A stretch of DNA of 22,393 nt from Mesaphorura yosii. Its lineage: Eukaryota; Arthropoda; Collembola; Poduromorpha; Tullbergiidae. The stretch spans positions 1 to 22,393 of the forward strand of contig WIXG01000769.1 in assembly GCA_009869945.1 (NCBI GenBank), written 5' to 3'. Below are positions 17,836 to 22,393 of the stretch, one piece after another (position 1 is the first letter of the stretch; each line of letters begins with the position of its first letter). The position numbers and the translations under genes were made by a program. The notes beneath the pieces are model-generated. The model did not search any database, was not told the DNA's origin, and saw only the letters and a list, made by a program, of their open reading frames with translations.

Positions 17836-18180
17836 GCCGTGTTTAGGTTCGAGTGAACAAACATGGCCGTGGTTGAGCGTGTCCATGACCAGCGTATAGA
17901 ACAGGAAAGAAGTGAGTTGAGTTTGGCCGGCCACCACGTATATGCAGCTGAAATAAACCACAGTGAACGCCACCTGGAGGAGCGGAAGTACATACCCTCC
18001 ATATGTGGCCCGTGCGCACAGACACTCTACAGTGTCGAATGATGGAATGCATTCGCAAAATATCATAACCTTGAAAGCTGTGAATACATGACCAAGAAAC
18101 CGTTCACGGGTTTACCCATTAGCAAGTATTTGCTCGTGAAACCGAACATAATATAGAACAATGTGCGGGAAAGCATGTTT
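17836..18180 (-). pseudogene. Gr pseudogene with large internal deletion
   Basis: Starting at ATG 18180 on the minus strand the DNA reads MLSRTLFYIMFGFTSKYLLM, a diverged, frameshifted version of the first 25 residues of the Gr at 14590 (MLSRKELKIVLHYVRFAGKY). It then jumps, at about 18110, to TRERFLGHVFTAFKVMIFCE, which corresponds to residues around 140 of that Gr, and follows it through CIPSFDTVECLCARATYGGY and QTQLTSFLFYTLVMDTLNHG, ending near 17836. About 110 residues are missing between the two blocks and the C-terminal half is absent. Its end abuts the GPCR fragment. Confidence 0.8.
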
Positions 18181-18603
18181 ACGTTTGCCAGTGCCAACTG
18201 TCACCCTTTGTGTCTTTTTTATCTGGCTAGCTTAAAAGTATGGGTCGGGACGACTGACAAATTTCCGATGTTACTACCCTGGTTACATGGGTGCGGCTCA
18301 GGATTCGTGATTGGGAATTAGGTATTAGATTATTTCTTATATTTCACAAATACTAGAAGTTAGGTGAACTAATCATTAAAATAAATAGGAGACTAATTCA
18401 TTGGTTCAGTTGTGGTCAAGTGTTAGTACGATATATTAGCTGAAGCTTGCCCCACTTGACCTTTGCATACGCAACGATGCTCACACGTCAAGTTTTTGTA
18501 TAACCGTGTGGAAAAAAGCTTCATTCTTAATCTTGGTGTAATAGTAATTGCGGAGCATTTTTCTTAATAATTGGTTCCTGTCCAGGTACCAATTTCGAAC
18601 AAT
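18181..18603. other. no recognisable gene
   Basis: AT-rich spacer between the Gr pseudogene and the lipase-like gene. I see no frame, transposon end or repeat of note. Confidence 0.4.
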
Positions 18604-19433
18604 TTAAATTATAGAAGCAAGTTTTTCATAAGTACCATTTGGCCAGGAGAGGTAGAGCGTCAAGTCCAGCGACCGAATCAGTCGATCATTCATGTCCACT
18701 GTGTTCCAGTACAACTCAGCAATCCTATACATCATGTCACGACATCCTGGACTGTCCAGCACAACGGTATGTGGATGATGAATGCTGGAGCTCCGTGTGT
18801 CCTCGTCCGACCCCTTAACCACACGACTGAATCGCATGCTGCCCTCGACCAGTTGCAAGTGCTCGACGCAGAATGTTGTGACTTGAGACAGCCAGCCACC
18901 CAGCGAATGTCCAGTGATACTCAGCTGAATCTGGTGGTACGCTCCGGAGGGTAATGTGGACTGGAGTCGACTCAGGAACCTAGCCACGAACGTGCATGCT
19001 GAATGCACCTGCGGCGTCAGTTGATGGCCGATGATCCCATCAATGTCCGTGAATACTGCGTCCAGACTTGCTGTACCACGATGCACGATAACAAGTTTCA
19101 GTATCTGCGGGTTCCAGTACGCGGTGCCAGAGTACCCACCCTCTGCATGGTTGTTAGCAGTGGCAAGCACACTCACACTCGACCCACTGCACTGTCCCCA
19201 ACCTCTGACTCATCTGCTCCGACTGTGACGATTGACGTCCCTGGAATCTGGTCACTATAGCTTTCCACTGCAAATCTCACCAGTTCGTAGTCACTTGGAA
19301 AGAAATCATCAGACGCAGGCAAGGAAACTGAAGGAGCCACCAAGTTACACTGCAGCCCTCTCAAATGTAGTGGATTGTACTCCACCCGTTCGTCTTCAAG
19401 GATGTAAGCACAATCACAGTCATATGCAAACAT
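18604..19433 (-). pseudogene. class-3-lipase-like alpha/beta hydrolase, frameshifted and truncated
   Basis: The catalytic core is intact from 19176 leftward: SVLATANNHAEGGYSGTAYW, then the nucleophile elbow SITGHSLGGWLSQVT (Ser in GHSLGG), and TVVLDSPGCRDMMYRIAELY with the likely catalytic Asp. Upstream, in another frame (19433-19173), lie MFAYDCDCAYILEDE and ELVRFAVESYSDQIP, so the two pieces need a frame correction near 19180. No intron with normal splice sites and length fits there. The product stops early, after LDLTLYLSWPNG, where such proteins usually continue for 100 or more residues. A functional copy would hydrolyse lipid or ester bonds. It resembles the Lipase_3 / Mbeg1-like group; the exact subgroup is uncertain. 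Confidence 0.6.
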
Positions 19434-19445
19434 CTTTGGGTATGC

Positions 19446-19481
19446 AGAAATACTCCCAATCTTTGGATTGGGAGTATTTCT
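19446..19481. repeat. perfect 16-bp inverted repeat with 4-base loop
   Basis: AGAAATACTCCCAATC at 19446-19461 is followed by TTTG and its exact reverse complement at 19466-19481. It lies just upstream of the first in-frame ATG of the lipase-like gene, within its open frame. It would form a stable hairpin in either strand. Function unknown. Confidence 0.9.
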
Positions 19482-20035
19482 CGCCAATCTGCGCGGTCAC
19501 GAATTCAAATGCAAACTGAGATTGGATCACACATCACAGAACAATAAGTATGCGAATTCAGAGTATGTGAAGTCTGCATGCAGATTCAGATGTGAGAGAT
19601 GAGATCATCCGTGAGAATACATTGGCATTTGGCTGAGAGTGATATAAACACTCACTTGTTTCATGGCTCTGTATGTATTATATATGAACACGTTTGCTTT
19701 CTTCGGAGTGAGATATGATCGCGTTATGGTCCCGCGAGAGTCTGAACCCACAGTACATGATTGGAATCATGCACGATTTCTTGGCTGCTTTGTTGAGCCA
19801 CGTTGTATCAGCCGTGTGTTCCTTGGCACAGATCTTCGGCTTCGTCCCTTTCATTTTTATTGATTCCACGACCTCCAGGAAATGTATTGCGCACCTCATA
19901 AATGGACTCGCCATCTTCCACGCGACCGCATTGCTCTTGCTTCAATTCTATTGTTTCTTGCGTGAGATGCAATCACAGTTGGCAGGAGCAAATACAGCCG
20001 AGAAGTTTTCAGACATGTTAATCAGGGTATAACGG
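19482..20035 (+). other. possible two-helix membrane-protein fragment
   Basis: The plus-strand frame 19715-20032 includes two hydrophobic segments, LLSHVVSAVCSLAQIFGFVP and LINGLAIFHATALLLLQFYC, and ends at a TAA three codons before the IR segment at 20042, in the same frame. The AQIFGFVPF stretch recalls the first helix of Grs; it does not match an IR pore. It could be a fragment fused to the IR pseudogene. Not recognised with confidence. Confidence 0.25.
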
Positions 20036-20568
20036 GTAATCATGAGTCCCACGCACTTTGCTAAAGCAATTATCAATAATGCTCAGGTTCCGATAATTGT
20101 AGGGGGAAGTCGCGTAACTCCTGACCACTTCGCCTTGTTTGAAAGTTACCAGGATTCGACATATCTTAGAGTACTGAAGCATGTCCTTCAAGCAAGAAAG
20201 TTTACGTCTGTCATTCCAGCGAACCCGTTAATGGACATCGAATTTGTGTTCGTCTCGTCCAATTATGTCGAGAGGTTAACAACACAAACTGTGAGCTCGT
20301 TCTTGGAATCGTGAGTTTATTAGCAATGGACGCATATATGTAGAAAAATGGAGGACGTCTAGCGTCAAAACTATATTTACACTCCCCTAATTTGTCTGCT
20401 CATGAGCCAACCGTGGCTCCCGCATTATTTGAAATTTCATTGCCTCTACCCGCACCACAAAAACTTGTTCTCCGCGTTCTTTGGATTCCTTTCACCGTTT
20501 TCTCGGCCACCACGTCCCTTGCATTTGGTATGTTGTTGGTTGAGTTACGGAAACAAATCTGGCTATGA
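20036..20568 (+). pseudogene. IR pseudogene, S2 lobe and TM3
   Basis: The frame from 20042 reads VIMSPTHFAKAIINNAQVPI, then DHFALFESYQDSTYLRVLKH and DIEFVFVSSNYVERLTTQTV, then SSFLES, the late S2 lobe of IRs. The next codons read as stops (TGA, TAG) inside what should be the Gly and Gln of an ESGxYxxW motif, so they look like point mutations. After a frame change the third membrane helix appears at 20404-20568: QKLVLRVLWIPFTVFSATTS followed by LAFGMLLVELRKQIW and a stop. S1, TM1, the pore and TM2 are missing. It converges with the IR pseudogene at 20732-21661 and shares about 33 bp with it in inverted orientation. Confidence 0.65.
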
Positions 20569-20731
20569 AAATCAATCTACTGTACGACTACGGCATTCAA
20601 GCGTAAATTTCAATTGATTATGTTCGTGTCTCTTAATTGGCTGCAGTGAATAAAAATTAGCAAGTATGGTTGACATTTTTAATATCCAACATTATTCAGT
20701 ATTGCTACTACACACGTATTGTAAGGCGTAG

Positions 20732-21661
20732 CTAGCCTAAGAGCACTTGTACTACGATCAGAGGTCGTGTCGGGGTTGTGTGTAATGTCAATGCTACAAG
20801 TGCTTTAGCAAAGTACGTGGGACTCATGATTACCGCTTCACCATTCTCGTTTACAATGTACTGGTCTATATAACTGACTGCGTCAAGCAGTCCTGTGCAA
20901 CCAGAGCAATGTGACATGTTCACTGGAAACAGGGCTAATTATAATAGATCCATTATCATAGTGCTGGACCACGCTGGAAAGTGAGAACACAGGAAATCGT
21001 GGATCGTCGACCAATTGCTGTTATGTCGTTGGGCAAATTGGAACCGTTTCCCGTGTCAGGAGCCAAGTTATAATTGCCGAGTAACCGCTCGAAACCACAA
21101 TCGCGACGGAAATAAACCAAGTGCCAAAATAGACACGGAAGTACAGCCTTTCTCCGCCTTTGGGAATCGCATTAGCTCCTTGACCTAGGAGACGACCAAA
21201 TGCTGAGATGGTGTTTGGCACAATGCTGTGCCCATATTCCCAGCCAGGTGTGACAAAATTAAGCCGAGGATTGGCACCGGAAGCAGAGTCAGGACCGAAG
21301 TGGGTCAGTCCATTGATGTGAAGAGGGCGTCCCTGTTCACGTCTGCAATGTACTGCTTCTCAAAAACCACAATCGCTGAGTACGGGACTGTTTCCAGAGA
21401 AACTACACTCATTGCATGCATTGGAATGGCAAGCACATTCGAATCCGCGAGAAAAGCCTTGAGTGTGAACAGGCCACACTCGCCAACACCAGCTGAGCAC
21501 AACCCTATAGTCGCTATATTCAGTACGGTGAAGTTGAACAGTTCAACAAGTTCCAGCTGCAGCAATCTTGGGGGAATGAACGATACGTGAACAGCGGCAT
21601 GAAACTGGTGATGATTTGCCTTGCTTTCGAAGAGGAAATTTCCTGCAGCACCCTTATCCAA
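20732..21661 (-). pseudogene. IR pseudogene, S1 to S2 with pore region
   Basis: From 21661 leftward: S1 lobe (FNFTVLNIATIGLCSAGVGE, CGLFTLKAFLADSNVLAIP, VFEKQYIADVNRD), a TGA at 21307-21305, then a TM1-like helix in the same frame (VLTLLPVPILGLILSHLAG). A frame change leads to the pore loop and TM2 at 21221-21021: NTISAFGRLLGQGANAIPKG, then FGTWFISVAIVVSSGYSAII and TWLLTRETVPI. That is the IR/iGluR order of LGQG pore loop followed by TM2 with Y-x-A. After another stop, S2 pieces are QQLVDDPRFPVFSLSSVV and, in another frame, NENGEAVIMSPTYFAKALVA. The end of S2 and TM3 are lost. At least three lesions make it non-functional. Confidence 0.75.
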
Positions 21662-21787
21662 GCGAAACAGGTAACTCCGTGTTCTTCTGGGATATGTGAT
21701 AAAGATGGTTCGCCTGTTCCCTCAAATTGCATGAGTTTTCTTTGGTGAGTTCCGAAAACAGAAATTGATAATCTACGAAGGTCAAGA

Positions 21788-21886
21788 CTTGGAAACCTTC
21801 AAGAGCACGTGTGCGGTCGCAGCTTCACGGAGACCGGCAGCTGGCGCAGGCATTTGATTATGATCCATAAAAGGCAGAGAAATTGA
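21788..21886 (+). pseudogene. C2H2 zinc-finger remnant, last finger
   Basis: The frame reads LGNLQEHVCGRSFTETGSWR then RHLIMIHKRQRN and a stop. It fits the end of one finger (LGNLQEH) fused, after loss of the linker and first cysteine, to a final finger (CGRSF...WRRHLIMIH). Only one Cys remains, so it could not hold zinc. It lies about 130 bp beyond the IR pseudogene. Confidence 0.45.
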
Positions 21887-22393
21887 AGACTTGAAATTTT
21901 TATTGTTTGAGGATTTTGACTTCTCTAACCGTTTTTACTAATAAGTGCTTAAATACTTATTTCTTGCTTCTGATAATAAAGCAGAAGTGGAAAATTTAAA
22001 AGCATACTTGAATCAAACATAAAGCACGGCCGACTAACTTCAAGTACAAAATCGTTGCTTGCACATGTAATTTATCAGCCGCGCTGTCAGCATACATGAA
22101 TCACCAGCTTTATTTTGATATTGAAGCATAATTTATGTTAATTAGTCATATACAGCATTCATTTGCATGCATACGTGTCTCATTTCCAGAGCTGGCATAT
22201 ATTGTAAAATCAGATGTCACATTCACAAATAGGAAAATGAACAGATGTTTCTATTGACAAAAATATTAGAACCGCGATGATATATTCGGGACAGTCACCT
22301 TCACGCTAACTGAGTTGAAAGACTTTTTATCGTGAAAATTCATCTTTAAAATTCACGATTAAAATGATACGAATTGAATTTCAGAAGACGACT
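21887..22393. other. no recognisable gene
   Basis: AT-rich sequence to the window edge. I see no frame, element end or repeat worth naming. Confidence 0.4.

Noticed and set aside
20311..20316. GTGAGT after FLES taken as a splice donor in the plus-strand IR
   Set aside because: The next bases continue the ESGxYxxW motif with point-mutation stops, so decay explains it better than splicing, and no acceptor fits.
1..22393. tRNA, rRNA or CRISPR arrays
   Set aside because: I saw no GTTCGAATC-type T-loop in a cloverleaf context, no rRNA-like blocks, and no regularly spaced direct repeats other than the 43-bp array.

Overview
The window looks like nuclear DNA of an arthropod, most plausibly a springtail (Collembola). 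The grounds are indirect. It holds several divergent 7TM gustatory-receptor-like (Gr) genes and ionotropic-receptor (IR) fragments. No odorant receptors are recognised. Introns are very short (two inferred at 56 bp), intergenic DNA is AT-rich, polyadenylation signals are AATAAA, and there are decayed hAT and Tc1/mariner transposons. Nothing prokaryotic (operons, Shine-Dalgarno sites, CRISPR) is visible. The species assignment is inference.

Layout, left to right. 1-940 has no recognisable gene. 945-1160 (+) is a C2H2 zinc-finger remnant lying head-on against an IR pseudogene (1165-2199, -). A second IR N-terminal fragment (2573-2927, +) diverges from the first across a gap of about 375 bp. 2930-3277 (-) may be a Gr-like fragment. 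3335-4106 (-) is a hAT transposase relic. 4172-5412 (-) is an apparently intact two-exon Gr whose upstream flank carries three copies of a 43-bp tandem repeat. 5946-7371 (-) is an intact subtilisin-like S8 protease. 7554-7985 is a 432-bp element with perfect 20-bp inverted ends around only the tail of a transposase. 8472-8837 is an unrecognised reading frame broken by one TGA. 9026-9510 (+) is a small secreted protein with a beta/gamma-crystallin-like motif.

10558-15765 is a Gr cluster: one intact gene on the minus strand (10558-11760), one with a single in-frame stop (12646-13731, +) and one intact (14590-15765, +). It is followed by a 1046-bp Tc1/mariner element with TA target duplication (15899-16944). 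The right third is debris: a class A GPCR fragment (17308-17835, +), an internally deleted Gr pseudogene (17836-18180, -), a truncated class-3-lipase-like gene (18604-19433, -), two convergent IR pseudogenes (20036-20568, + and 20732-21661, -) and another C2H2 finger remnant (21788-21886, +).

Overall this is a chemosensory neighbourhood undergoing birth and death: a few intact receptors, a graded series of broken ones (one stop, frameshifts, internal deletions, fusions), and transposon debris that probably drove the rearrangements. The intact protein-coding candidates are the Grs at 4172-5412, 10558-11760 and 14590-15765, the S8 protease, and the small secreted gene.
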